A DNA stretch of 64,000 bases from Diospyros lotus (taxonomy: Eukaryota > Streptophyta > Magnoliopsida > Ericales > Ebenaceae), in contig NC_068350.1 of assembly GCF_014633365.1 (NCBI RefSeq), forward strand, positions 12,315,787 to 12,379,786, in the 5' to 3' direction. The notes below the pieces were generated by a model. The model ran no database searches. It saw only the letters and a list, made by a program, of their open reading frames with translations, and was not told the origin of the DNA. Shown here piece by piece: positions 21,901 through 36,900 of the stretch (position 1 is its first letter; every line of letters begins with the position of its first letter). A program made the translations under genes and the position numbers.

Positions 21901-24900
21901 CAAGCTCCTAGTCAACAACTTATGGAGTATGGAAAGCTGAGAATGCTATTGTTATGGCTTGGTTAGTAAACTTTGTGGAGCCCAAAATTGGAAGAACTTA
22001 ATTATTCTACAAGACTGCTAGTGAGATTTGGAAGGCTATCAAGGAGATTTATTTAGATCTTGAAAACACAACCCAAAGTTTTCAAGTTTGGTCTATGATT
22101 CGAACCACAAAGCAAGGTAATAACTCTGTTATTGGGTATTACAACACCTTAACTGAATTATGGCAGAAGATGGACTTTTTCTATGAGATCACATGGGAGT
22201 GTCACGTGAATGGAAGAAAGTATGACAAGATGGTGGAGAAAGAAAACGTTTTTGACTTCTTACATTGTCTAAACTCAGATTTTGATGAAGCAAGCAGATT
22301 ACTTGGGACTAAGCCCTTCCCATCTATGAGAGAGATGTTTATTGGACTAAGAAGAGAAGAAAGTAGGAAGAAAGTGATGCTGCTTACTTCTAGTCATTCA
22401 AACAACGAAAGTGGGCAGGTATATACTCATAATTCTACCCTAAACATATCTCAAGGAAAGTTTCCTATCACAACCCAAGGTGAGATGCAAAAAGATAAGC
22501 AGTGGTGTGACCTTAGCAATAAACCCTATCATACTAGGGGAACATGCTAGAAGCTACATGGAAAGCCAGCAAATTGGAAACTCAAAAAACAATGAAAGGG
22601 AGGTTAATCCACATACATGGTAGAAGCTGAAAAAGGGAATTCAACTACGTTATTTCTAACAACAAATCAATTAGAGGCCCTACAACAGTTACTAAGCCAA
22701 ATTAAGGTGCATAAGGAGGCTAAAAGTGCAGACAACAATCTAGTGGTGTCCTTGGCAAAACAAGGTACTACAAGTCACTCTCTACTTTCTCAAAAGTTTT
22801 CTATAAACTTTTGGATCATAGACATTGGAGCATTAGATCACATGACAGGTTCCCTCAAAATTTTATCCAATTATAAACCTTGTGATTAAGGCATTACTAT
22901 GTTTATGGCTGATGGGACAACCTCCTTAGCCCAAGGGAGAGGAATAGCTTACATAGCTGGCTTAACCCTAAATTCAGTACTTTATGTACCGAATTTAAGA
23001 TGCAACCTAGTATCAGTAAGTAAAATAACTAAAGAAAGGAATTGCTTAGTGATATTTTTCCACTGTCTTTATGTTTTTCAGGACATATCCTCAGGGAGGA
23101 TGATTACTGTGAGAAAACAATTATGAAAGAAAAACCTAAGAGATTAGTCTCTTAGTGTGTTATTTATAATAGGTACAATGGGCCTAATAACCTACGGGCT
23201 TAGCCTATGGACTTAGCCTAATTACACATAGTTATAACAAATAAGTAAATAAATATGCAATATATCTAATTATACTAATAATTCTAATACTTCCCCTCAA
23301 GCTGGAGCATAGATATCATATGCACCAAGCTTGTTACATATATATTCTATTCGAGGACCGTTTAGAGACTTGGTGAAGACATCGGCAAGTTGATCACTGG
23401 AGTTAACAAACTCTGTAACAATAACACCTTCAACCAGCTTTTCTCTAATAAAGTGACTATTGATTTCAATATGCTTAGTCCGCTCATGGAACACTGGATT
23501 GGAAGCAATGTGCAAGGCAGCCTGATTATCACAAACAAGCTTCATAGGAGACACTTCACAAAATTTGAGTTCCTCCAAAAGTTGCTTAAGCTAGATGAGC
23601 TCACGAGTTGCATTAGCCATAGCCCGATACTCTGCCTCTGCACTGGATCTAGCTACTACATTTTGTTTCTTACTTTTCCAAGAAATCAGATTTCCTCCCA
23701 TAAGAACACAATATCTAGAGGTCGACTGACGATCAGAAGGAGAGTCAGCCCAATCTGCATCTGCATAACAACAAATATATGTGCGCTCCTTATCCTCATA
23801 GAGTAGCCCTTTACCCAGTGCTTGTTTGATATATCTCAGAATTCGGATAACAGCATCCCAGTGAGAATCACATGGAGAATTGAGAAACTGACTCACCACA
23901 CTCACAGCAAAAGCAATGTCGGGACGAGTGACTGTGAGATAGTTCAGTTTGCCTACCAATCTTCTATACCTTCTAGTATCTGAGTAAGACTCCCCCTATC
24001 CTGGCAAGAGTTTGACATTTGGGTCCATTGGGGTGTCAATCGGTTTGCAGTTCACCATACCTGTTTCTTCTAAGATGTCAAGTGCATACTTCCTCTGAGA
24101 GATTGAGATCCCATCTCTTGATTGAGCAACTTCAATACCCAAGAAATACTAGAGTTTGCCTAGATCTTTAGTCTGAAAGTGCTGATGGAGATGTTCCTTC
24201 AGATTTTGTATACCAATCTGATCGTTCCCTGTGATAACAATGTCATCTACATAAACAACGAGATAGATACATAAAGAAGAAGAATATCGATAGAAAACTG
24301 AATGATCAGCTTCACTTCGAGTGAGACCAAAGGCTTGAACCACAGTGCTGAACCTGCCGAACCACGCTCATGGAGATTGTTTTAGGCCATAGAAAGACTT
24401 CTTGAGTTTGCAGACTACATTGGACTCCCCCTGAGCAACAAAACCAGGTGGTTGCTCCATATAAACCTCTTCTTGCAAATCACCGTGAAGAAAGGCATTC
24501 TTAATGTCCAATTGATAGAGCGGCCAATGACGTGTGGCAGCCATAGAGAGAAATAGGCGAACAGAGGCCATTTTAGCAACTGGAGAGAAGGTATCACTGT
24601 AATCCAACCCATAGATCTGTGTAAAGCCTTTGGCAACCAAGCGGGCTTTAAGATGTTCCACCTGTTTGTCGGGGCCCACTTTAGGGGTGAACACCCACTG
24701 ACAACCAACGAGAGTCTTTCCTGGTGGCAAAGGCACCAAATCCCAAGTGCTAGTAGAATGCAAAGCACCCATCTCATCTAACATAGCCTGGCGCCAACTA
24801 GGATGGGACATGGCTTCACTTGTTGTTTTAGGAATAGAAACAGAAGAAAGTCTCGAAACAAAAGCACTATAAGCAGGTGACAAACGGTCATAACACAAAA

Positions 24901-27900
24901 AATTATAAAGAGGATGTGGATTGCGAGTAGACCGTGTACCTTTGCGGAGTGCAATAGGAAGGTTGTCGGGTTGAGGATTCATGGCAGGAGTGACCACTGA
25001 CGGAGAGAGTGAGTCAGGAGAGTTGCAGTCAAGAGGAGTGTCAGTGCCAGGAGTAGGATGAGGACGGCGGTGATAAGTAAGAAGTGGAGGAGTCGGGGAG
25101 TGTGGCCTGGAAGATGGAAGTAAAGGGTCCACTGAAGAGGAGATAGACGGATCTGATAAGGGCAACGGAAGAGAAGGAATAGGCAATACCTGGTTAAGGC
25201 GCTGTGAATCGGGCTGAACAACTGAGAAGAAGGATTGTTGTTCAAAGAATGTGACATCAGCAGACATAAGATAGCGGTTCAACTCAGGAGAGTAACACTT
25301 ATAGCCTTTCTGCAACCGGGAGTAACCGAGGAAAATACACTTGAGGGATTTGGCAGCAAGTTTACCATGTCCCGGTGAAAAGGAATGCACAAAACAGATA
25401 CATCCAAATACACGAAGGGGAACAGAATAAAAGGGCTGGGAGGGGAACAAAAGAGAGTGAAGGATGTTGTCCTTTAACGCTGAAGATGGCATGCGATTGA
25501 TCAGATAACACGCAGTAAGAACAGCATCTCCCCAGAATTTGGTGGGAAGATTGGCATGTAAAAGTAGTGTTCGTACAGTTTCAATGAGATGGCGATTTTT
25601 ACGCTCGGCAACACCATTTTGTTGAGGTGTATAAGGACAAGAAGATTGATGCAGAATGCCACAGGTAGTCATAAAAGTAGTAAATTGAGAAGAAAAGTAC
25701 TCAGGGGCATTATCACTACGTAAAGCACGTATAGAAATTTCAAACTGTGTTTTTATTTCAGCAGTGAATGTCTGAAAGATAGAAAACAACTCAGACCGAC
25801 TCTTCATGAGAAACAACCAAGTGTAGCGAGAAAAGTCATCAATGAAAGTAACAAAATATGAGAAACCAAGAGTAGTAGTGACACAACTGGGCCCCCATAC
25901 ATCAGAGTGCACAAGAGAAAGGGGAGCCTCAACCCTATTATTGACACGACTGGAAAAAGAACTACGTGCCTATTTACCACGTTGACATGACTCACAATAA
26001 AAAATAGACAACGATGACAAACTAGGAACTAATTTCTTCAATTTGGAGAGGCTAGGATGACCAAGACGAGAGTGGAAGAGATCTGGGGAAGCAGCACTTG
26101 TGCAAGCCATTGGCACAGCAAGATAATAGTGACCCTGTGACTCACGCCCGACGCCAATCGTCCGTCCCGTACCCTGGTCCTGTACACAAACAGAGGTAGG
26201 AGTGAAATTGACTGAGCAGTTAAGGGTTTTAGTAAGCTGGTTAACTGAAATCAATTGAAAGGACTACCAGGGACATAAAACCGAATTTAAAGATAAAGAC
26301 GAAGCAGGCATGGTTTGGCCTATCCCTTTAACTGCAGTTTTGGTGCCATCAGCCAGGGTAACTGTAGGCAAGGTATCAGAATAAGTAAGTGAAGAGAAAA
26401 GAAGTTCATTACCACACATATGATCAGTGGCGCCAGAATCTATAATCCAAGGACCAAGAGATGGGCTTTTAGCAATGCAAGTAACGGGATTACCAGGATG
26501 AGACTGTTGGGTGGTTTGAAACTTCAAAAAAACATCATACTCAGCTGTAGACATAGGTATCAACTGTGAACCCAATGCAGATTGGGCAGAACTAGGATCA
26601 CTCTGGAATGCATGAGCGGCACTGGGAGATGATGTAGGCGGAGCAACGGGCCGACCATGTTTCTTCCAACACCTGTCCTTAAGATGACCTAGTTTCTTAT
26701 AGAAGGTACACTGTGGACGTGTCCGATTATTATTACGGCCTCTATTTCCTCCTGAGGGAGAAGCCTGAGATACAAGGGCTGAAGATTCGGTTGGAGGAAC
26801 AACATGAGAGGAAGAGGACATACCATGTGCACCGGTCATGTTCAACAACCTTTTAAAAGAGTCCTTCATGGTAGGATTAGTGGAGCTGGTCAAGATTTGA
26901 TGTCTAATGGCGTCAAACTCTGGTTTAGACCGGAAAGAGCAATAACCATAAAAAACTTCTGTCTTTGAGCAACCTGTTCGGTCTTGGTCATAGTAATGGG
27001 AAGAAGAGCATCAAATTCTTGCATGAGAGCCCGAACCTGTCCCAAATAAGATTCCATAGACGACTCTTGCTTCAAATTCTTGATATTAGAGACCACAATG
27101 TACAAATGCTAGATGTCATTCGTATAACATTCTTCAGCTTCCTTCCATACATCAACACAAGTTTCAAATGGCTGAAAGAGCTGCATGATGGATGGATCAA
27201 TCGATTGCCATAGGAGACTGCACAATTGGGTATCAACTTGTTCCCATCTAGCCCGATTGGCTTCCGGCACACTTTCAGCCTTTGTGGTAAGATGATCGAC
27301 TTGGCCTTGCCCTTTGAACCACATTTTGACAGAGGTTGCCCATGAGAGATAATTGGCAGACCCTATCAACTTAACCGTGGTGATATTCGCTGTTCCGAAA
27401 TTGGAGACAGTAAAGGACTGAGAGGCAGTTGGAGTAACAGGTGCAGTTGCGGGAGTAGCACCAACAGAAATTGCATCACTGAGGTTAGACATAGCAAGGA
27501 TTTGAGACCGGGAATAGGCCTAGGGAAGGGAGGCGAGCTGATCTGGAGAAGCCAGAGGAAAACGAACGGCGGACGTGCCTTCACGCCCCGACGCGTGGGG
27601 GCGGACAACTGTGCGTGGCGGTGTGTGGGAGCTCCGACAGCTTTGATTTTCCGGTGACAACTCGGCCTGAAGGTTGTGAACCCTAGGGTGGGGTCGGTTC
27701 CAGCAAACAACAGCCGGAAAGTGATGTTCCGGCGTGAACAGTGACGGTGAAGGGAAACTAGGGGTTTTTTTTTTTGGCTGCGTGAACACTGACAGTGAAG
27801 AAGAAAACTAGGATTTTTAGGCCGCTGGAAAAAGATACACAGCAGTGACTTGGGTTTTTCTCACCGGTGGCTCTAATACCATGTGAAAAAACAATTATGA

Positions 27901-30900
27901 GAGAAAAATCTAAGAGATTAGTCTCTTAGTGTGTTATTTATAATAGGCACAATGGGTCTAATAACCTACGGGCTTAGCCTATGGACTTAGCCTAATTACA
28001 CATAGTTATAACAAATAAATAAATAAATATGCAATATATCTAATTATACTAATAATTCTAATAATTATCAAAGTTGAGGAGAAGGGAGGACTTTATCAAC
28101 TTTCAAGATTTGATCATCCTACAGAATTTAGGTTATCTTTTCAATCCTCTTTAGCTACTGTTTTAGAATCTAAACTAATGTTATGGCATCAATGGTTAGG
28201 GCATCCTAGCCTAGAGTATTTGAGAGTTTTGTAGCCTTCTTTTCCTGGCAATAAAATTCTGAATTTCTATTGTGAGCATTGTTTCCTTGCAAAGAAAACC
28301 AATAGTTCTCATCTTGATCATACCTATAAACCTTTAAAACCATTTCATTTGGTTTATAGCGACATTTGGGGACCAGCTAGGACTCCCAACCTAACAAACA
28401 CACGATAGTTCATCACATTTATTGATGATCACACAAGAGTGTGCTGGGTGTTCCTAATGAAAGATAATTCTAAAACCTATCTTGTATTCAAAATGTTTCA
28501 TCAAATGGTAAAAAATGTTTTCCGGCCTCCTATTTATATACTGAGGTTTGATAATGGTTGAGAGTAGTTCTTTAATGAATTCAACTAATTCCTAAATGAG
28601 CATGGTATTATTCACCAAAGCTCTTGTCGCTACAATCCCCAATAGAATGGGATAGCTGAAAGAAAGAACTGGCATCTTCTTGAGATAGCAAGAGCCCTAA
28701 TGTTTGTTCAATCAATTCCAAATGTCTATTGGGGGGAAGTTGTCCTTATAGCAACCTATCTCATCAATGGACTTCCTTAAAAAATTCTGGAGTTTAAAAC
28801 TCCCTTGAATGTGTTTCTTGATTCCTTTTCCCACCATACTAGGGCCCTAAATTCTCTTTCTCCTAAGGTTTTTGGATGTACTGTTTATTCACAAAAACCA
28901 ACTTACTCAATCTAAATTGGACCCTAAAGCACTCAAGTGCATATTTGTTGGTTACTCTCCTAGGATATAAATGTTATAACCCTACTAACCGAAAGTTCAT
29001 TATTTCTTGTGATGTTTCATCGAGCATCAACTATTTTTTCAAAACATTCCTTTGTAGGAAAGTACCTCCAAAACTGAAGATATTTGGAGTACAATCATGC
29101 CTATACCTGATCATTCCTCTCCTACTCCTCTCACTTATTCATTACCAAACCTTGTCTTTAATTCTGAAAACCTTTAGATCAGTTCTGAATTTAGTTAAGA
29201 TTCTATTCCTCCATCCCTAAATCATCAAGGGGTAGAAAAAGAGAACACCAAAATTCAAGAAGATGATCAAGTCCAAAATAAACCACCACTAATGGTTTAT
29301 TCAAGAAGGCCTCGTGATCCTTAACTAACTAAATCATCTAATCCGGAGATAAGTCTAGAAAGTGTGGCTGTAAGAGATGTTGAAGTACATAACAAATTTG
29401 AAGATGATCTAGGTATTCCAATTGGTCTAAGGAAGGGGGTAATTTGTCTCTCCAAGACTCCTTTTTAATTTTCAATTGTCTCTCCTTTGTAATTTCTTTC
29501 TCTTATTTTTAATTTTCAATTGCACTTCTTCATTCCACCACCAAGACTCCTTAAGGTTAGGGGCTCTACCATTTGTCTCTCCAAGCACTACCTTTGCTGT
29601 GTTTCTCGGGGCATTAGCCATTTCTCTCCACATTTGGTTTGTCTGTTCTTCTCCATTCCATTCTCTTCTACCCCTTAATTTTTCTCTAAAGATTAGTTGT
29701 TTCTCCCCTTTTAAATCCCACCACCTGATTCTTGGATTTTGTTTTATGTGATTTTTTCTCTTCCAATTTCTTACTTGGACGTCAAGTACTAGAAGTCTAT
29801 GTTGAGTAGTCAAACACTCTCCTGGTATCACCTTACAATCCTTACAACATACCCGGTCCTCTTGTCTCATGAGGAAGTAATTTATTTGGGTGCTTGATGT
29901 GACATTTTTATATGTGATTAAGTGTTCGTCCCGTTTTTTGAATCTAGTATTGGTTATGATGAGCCCATATGCCATTGCAAAATCTAGAATAGACTTACCC
30001 TCATTATTAATTTCCCCGAATCCATACCCTTCATGTACCTCTCTATAGCCGTTTCCGTCTCTACCCACGTGACCATTTAAGTCACCTCCTATAATCACTT
30101 TCTCTCCTCTTAGTATCATTTGTATGAGTCCCTCTAGGTCCTCCCAGAATTTTGCTTTTATCTCCTCACCTAACCCCGCTTGTGGTGCATATGTACTAAA
30201 GATATTCATAGTCATTCTTCCTAGAATAACTTTCATCATAATAATCCTATCCCCTATTCTCTTTACATTCACTACCTCATCTATTAAGCTTTTATCCATA
30301 ATGATCCCCACTCCATTTTTTGCTTGATCATTTCCTGTGTACCATATTTTATATCCATTTTCTGACAATTTTTGCTTTTTTCCCTACCCATCTCGTCTCT
30401 TGAAGCCACATAATATTAATCTTTCTCCTAATCATCACATCTACCACTTCCATAGCTTTGCCTGTTAATGTTCCTATGTTCCATGACCCAATCCTTAATC
30501 TATGATTTTGTTTTTGGCTTTGACTTTGAATTTGATTTTGTTTTTGGTTTTGGTTTTGATTTTGATTTTGATTTTGTTTTTGGTTTTGATTTTGATTTTG
30601 ATGTTGGACTAACTTCTTTACCCACATCCGTCCAAGCAAATGCGGGAACTCTTGCTCATTTGTCACTACATTCGGGCGCTGATGCAGCGCCCCTAGCTCA
30701 CTTGACACTACACGCGGGCAGTGTAGCGCGTCGTTATGAAGGGTTACGCTCACGCCCAAACGTTTTTTCATAATTTGTCTAGAGTTCATGTTTTGGATCC
30801 GACTAAGTTTTACGTTGGCTGTTGGCTACCTAACACAACCTTCCTCCTTTATCCGAGCTTGGGACCGGCAGTGGATAACATCCCCAGGCGGAGTTTCCCC

Positions 30901-33900
30901 CCCCCACCCTCCCATTTCAACATTTCTGTTAAGCCCCTTAATTGGGGTTGGACAATTCCAGTAATCAGGTATTTGAGTAAAATAGAATGCAAGAAAGAGA
31001 GAGGAAGATAAGAGAAAGAGAGAATTGGAAGAGAAGAACTTTGTATTGGAAGAGAATAGGCTTTTTATAGAGCCTGGCTTCTAACTAACATAAAAATAAA
31101 GAGAATAGGCTAACTAACAAAACATCAAAGGAAATAGGCTATTGTACAGTTAGCTAATCTCCTAACCACTTAACCCCCTAGCTAACGACTAATACAAGTG
31201 GTTAACTTCCAGGTAAAAATACTAGTCCACCCCTAGGGTTGTGACAATTTCTTCCCCTTCAAACAATTCTTGTCCTCAAGAATTCAGAATAGTCTAGCAA
31301 CCCTGGGAAATTTCTTCAGCAGATCTAGTAGGTACTCCCAGGTAGTGTGATCCGAATGTAGATTGGACCATTGCACCAAAATTTAAGGGGTATTAATCCC
31401 ATCTCAGCAACATGACAATGTTTACGTTCGGCCACGCCATTTTGCTGATGAGTATATGGACATGAGAAACGAGGATGTATGCCACAGTCATGAAGATAAG
31501 GTAAAAATACTTTGAATTCTCCTCCATTATCAGTTTGCAAAGCTTTAAGCTTTGTTTGGAATTGATTTTCAACAAGTTTATGGAATATCTTGAAGACAGA
31601 AAGACCATCTGATTTAAGCTTTAATGGATATAGCCAAGTATATCGAGAATAAGCATCCACAAAGATGATATAATACCTATATCCCTCAATAGACAAAACA
31701 GGAGTTGGACCCCACAAGTCAGAGTAAATCAACTCTAGAGGCTTAGTTGTTGTAATTGGACAATCAGCAAACGGTAATTGACTAAGTTTGCCTACTTTAC
31801 AAGAGTCACAAAAAACTGCTTTAGAAAAAGAAGAAGGCACATGTATCTTATTAAGAATCAAATGCAGAATATTGGAGGATGGATGCCCTAGCTTAGCATG
31901 CCATCTTCGATACAACTGTTCTTTACAAGCAAGTTGAACATTAGGAGACAGTCCATGCCAAAATGAATCTGATCTCTTACATTTATTTGCAGAAGAAAAG
32001 GTATTTTGCAAAGAGGTTATAGGCTGAGAATCAATGGACTGGGCTGAGGAAAATGAAGCAGCAGGAACAAATGCTAAACTTAGCTGGTACAACCCATCCT
32101 TAAGCCGTCCTTGGAGTAGCACTGCCCTGGTACTCTTGTCCTTAATCAAACAAGAACTGAAATTAAACTCAGCAACAAGATCATGATCTCTAGTTAGCTG
32201 AGAGACACTGATTAAGTTCTTCTTTATATTAGGAACATGTAAAACATTAGGTAAAGAAATAGAAAAAGTAGGTTTGGTTTGAGCATACAAATGTCCAAGA
32301 CCTATATTAGAAATTGAGAGTTGCTTACCATTTCCAATAGAAACACATTCATTGCCACTGTAAGGAGAGTGAAGTGATAGGTTGTTGAGAGTAGAAGTTA
32401 TATGATTTGTAGCTCCTGAATCAACAAGTCAAGCAACATTGGTGAAAGATGATTGTGTGGCATTATCAATTGGCTGAGAAAAGTGATTGTAAGAAGGTTG
32501 AGAAAATTGATTGTAAGAAGGTTGAGGAAACTGATTATAAGTCGGTCCTGATATAGTTCCTAGCTCATTCATGTAGACCTCATTAGAACCATTTAGGGAG
32601 GCTGAAAAAGCTTGAGTGTTTGGTTGGGAAACCATCTGAGGCCGTCTAACATTCTGATTATACACAGAATTTCTCTGAAAATTGCTATCAAATCGATGAT
32701 AGCACTTGTCAACAAAATGACCTGGCTTATCACACAGTTGACAATAAATTCTCTTACCAGACCGACGTCCTCGACCTCTTCCTCCTCTAGTACCACCTCT
32801 ATTTTGCTGAAAACCTCCACCTCTATTATTGTTAAAGTTCCGTGGTGTAAATGCAGTCATATTAACATGCATAGGTGACGACATGATTGATTCTGCATTT
32901 ACAGTGGCAGAAGCTGCATTCTTTGACTGCAATCTTTGTTTGTGCATTAATAAGAGATACTGCACTTTTTCAATATCTATCTCATCCATCTGGTAAGTAA
33001 TTAGACTTACTACAGTCTCATACTCATGATCTAAACCATTGAGGATTGCAAGCAACAAATCCTTATCATTGAGAGGCTCTCCTGTTGCTGCTAGTGAATG
33101 ACCTATTGTCTTGATCTTTAAAATGTAATCATTAATTGACAAGGCATCCTTCTTCACAGATCTCAGTTGTTGTTTCAACTGGAATGATTTAGCTATAGTT
33201 TGACGAGAATATAAGCTTTCTAGAGACATCCATACCTCGGTAGATGATTCACAATGAATTACTTGTGCCAAAACTTCCTTGTCAATTGTGGAAAAGAGCC
33301 ATCCGAGCAGCAATTGATCTGACCACATCCAATTCATGAATTCTAGATTCAACATTGTTGCTCCATCCTCATTAGCATTCGGATCAGATATAAATTTTGC
33401 AGGAGTCAAACTTTTGTTGAGAAACGACTGAAGATCAAAGGCACGTATCGTAGCCAATATCTGTGCCTTCCAGAAAATATAGTTGTTAGGATCAGGTCAA
33501 ATCGGTATGTAATTGAACGCCTTAGCCATCGCAATGAAATCAGATTGCAAAGCTAACAAAAACGATGATGACGAGTGAGGTGGAACCGAGGAAGAGGAAC
33601 ATCGATCAGGATTAGACGCCATAAATTCTAGGTTATGGCTCTGATACCATGCAAAGATTTACAACTAAGAAATAGAAGCCAGGGCGAACACGAGAAAGAA
33701 ATATGAGAGCTATATTATTCTTAGGATCAGAAAAAATCAATAATGAAAAACATAATGAAAGCTGCTTATATACACAGTAGCTATACACGACAGTAGACAA
33801 CTTAATAACAAAGAGCGCTAACACAAGGCGCACATAATAGAGAGAAAAACAGGCTAACTAAGCTGCAAAGATAAACATAGCTTCCTTTCACACACTATCA

Positions 33901-36900
33901 CATGCGTCCGTTTCCACTATAAAAGGCTTGGAGAAGTCGGGTTAGGCCAACACAAGAGCTTGGGTCATAGCTTTCTTCAAAGTTAGGAAGGCTGCCTCAG
34001 CTCTAGTGTTCCATTGAAAACTATCTTTCTGGAGCAATTCTGTTAGGGGTTTGCTAATCAATCTGTAATGTTGTATGAATCTCTAGTAATACCCGGTTAA
34101 TCCCAAAAAAACCCTTAATTCCTTAACTATCATGGGCCTAGGCCACTCCACCATTGCTGCCACTTTCTTAGGATCAGTCCTCACACCCTCCCTAGAAATT
34201 ATATGACCCAAATACTCTACTTCTTCCTCAACAAAGATACAATTAGAAAACTTAACATATGATTGGTGAGATTTAAGGACCTCAAAAGTAGTATGGAGGT
34301 GTGATAAGTGTTATTCAAAATTGGGACTCTAGATGAGGATGTCATAAAAAAAAGCAAGTATGAACTTCATCAAGTAAGTTCCTCAAGTATTTGTGCTCAC
34401 ATATTACCCAAAAAAAAAAAAAACCTTCATCAAGTAAGGTTGGTAGATTTGATTCATCAATGGTTGAAAAGTAGCTATGGCATTGGTAAGCCCAAAGGGC
34501 ATCATGGTGAATTCTTACAGCCCTTAGTGAGTCCTAAAGGTTGTTTTTGGAATATCGGAGGGTTTCATGCAAATTTGATGGTAGTTGAACCTAAGATCCA
34601 GTTTAGAAAAAATTCTAGCACCAAGCAATTCATTGAGTAGGTCCTCAATTAGGGGTATGAGAAATTTGTTTGTGATAGTGTTAGAATTGAGTTGCTGATA
34701 ATCAATACAAAATTTCCATGTTCCATCTTTCTTTCTGACAAGAAGGACTGGAGATGCATAAGGGCTTTGGCTAGGTTGAATGATGGCTATGCTCATGGTC
34801 TTGACTTGCTTTCCAATTTTTGATTTATGTATAGGAGAATATCTATAAGCTTTTATGTTAACAGGAGCTGAATCTGGCTTAAGGTGTACGGAATGATCTA
34901 GGGGTCGTTGGGGTGGCATAGAATTTGGCTCTTCAAATAGGTCCTTAAACTCAATCAAAAGTAAGCGCAAGTCATATGAGAATTGTACCTTAGTTGGAAG
35001 CTGGAAAGCAGTATAGAATATAACATAAGACTGCCCACAGCTCGTATAGAATATAACTATGCTATTTGCCCGCCCTTCATATGAGAATTGTACCTTAGTT
35101 GGAAGCTGGAAAGCAGTATAGAATATAACATAAGACTGCCCACAGCTTGTATAGAATATAACTATGCTATTTGCCCGCCCTTCTTCAACATCATTTTTTG
35201 TAACTTCTTTCCATCTATCATCTTACATTCTCCTTGCTCAAGACTGCCCATCAAAGTTAATTTTATGTCCTCAATCTCCATTGTGACTTCCAGCTTGTTA
35301 AAGTCAAAGGTCAAGGGACTCACAGTTTTCATCCAATCTACCTCTAGGACTATGCCACAATCGCCCAATTCCAAGATCCTCAAATCTGTTGTGAACTCCT
35401 GCCCTTTGATTACCCACTTGAACCCCATACATTTGTAGTGGCTGTACATTTTACTCTCATTCATTACGGTTATCGATAGGGGGTGGTTGTTGTTAATGGG
35501 CACATAAGACTTGTAGCCGTGGCCTCATTGAGAAAACTGTGGGTGCTCCCACTATCAATCAACACCATTAGTCTTCGTTTACCCACATGGCCCTTCACCT
35601 TAATGATTTGACTCATTAGGCTTCCTTTTAAAGCGTGGAAAGAGATTTCCCCTCCTTCCTCCCTTTAAACTTCCTCTTAAAAGCCTTCTTCTTCCACAAC
35701 TTCTTCTTCCTCTTCCTTCTCCCCATCCGATCCCTCCATGTTCAGCAACTGTCTCTTACATTGGTGCCCAGGACTGTATTTGCCCCCACATTTGTAATAT
35801 AACCCCAATTGTCTCCTCTTTGCTCCATAAGGTTGTTCTTAGGACCACTATTATTGGGTTGTACTTTAGTTGCTGCCTGATTAGGTCTTGTAAGCATAGG
35901 CCTAAAGTTTCCTCCTACTTGTTGTCCAGCCATAAGGCTTGCCCTATATGGGGTTTTGTGCTTCTTGAAAATGGCCTCAAACGTTAGTTCCTATAACCAT
36001 GCAGTTTTAGTCGCTTGCCTCATTGATGTAGGCATCATCATCTTCACCATTGATCTTAGTTCCTCCCTCAATCCACTAATAAAGTTGGACACCAAGTATT
36101 GTTCCGTTAACCTTGGTTGCATAGTACATACTATGGATCTTAACTCAAATTTCGCTTGATACTCCACCACAGACCCTTCTTGTTTTAATTTGCTAAACTC
36201 CTCAATTACATTGGTCATGCTTCTCACTCCAAATCGGTCACACAAAGCTTCTGCGAATTCTGCCCAATTCCCAATGTTTCCCTCATCTTGGATCCAACCT
36301 CGATACCAAGAATCGGCCATATCATTCAAGTAGGTTGCAACCAAGTTTACCCTTTGTTCCTCGGACACCCTATAAAATTGGAAGAACCTTTTGCACCTTT
36401 GAATCCACCATCTTGGTTTCATTCCATCAAACATCGAAATTTCTAATTTTGGCATAGGTGTGTGATTATTAGTATAGGGTTGAAAATTTCTAACTTGTAC
36501 CTCATGCTCCCCCGTCGGTTGGCCCTCTATTTCAAGAACTCCTTGAATTCTGGGGAGATTGCCCTGGTGTGGCAGAATTGGATCTATAGGTTGCCACAAA
36601 GGAAAATCGGGAGACAATAAGGACAGCTTGTTGAGCACGCTGTTAAGTCTCTTCCTGTATTGCTCCATGGTCTCCTTATATTGCTCCGTGGTCTTTTTGT
36701 TTTTCTCTGACTCTCCTCGTAATGTTTCCCTTACAATTGCCATATATTCCCTACTTTGGATCATCACTTCTTGAGTTTGCGACATCCCAAACCCTAAAGC
36801 TTCCTTCCTGACCTTCAATTGCTTCATCTTGGTGTCCTCCACCATCCGCCTCAACAATCACAATTCACCTTGGCAATCGATCGATTGTACTTCCCTAAAT

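Larger units (their letters stand above)
23108..28063 (-). mobile_element. Full-length Ty1/copia retrotransposon (copia D), TSD ATTAC/ATTAT
   Basis: 4,956 bp with two 182-bp LTRs differing at about 6 positions (3.3%). Flanks are ATTAC (23103-23107) and ATTAT (28064-28068), one mismatch. Removing the element rejoins copia E in frame (GRMI-[T/I][11 protein letters not shown]). It is therefore the innermost layer: capping-enzyme intron, gypsy 1, copia E, copia D. Confidence 0.93.

Noticed and set aside
30468..30773. Phe/Asp-rich frame ([12 protein letters not shown]) on +
   Set aside because: It is the antisense shadow of the TTTTGA minisatellite in the RTE remnant.
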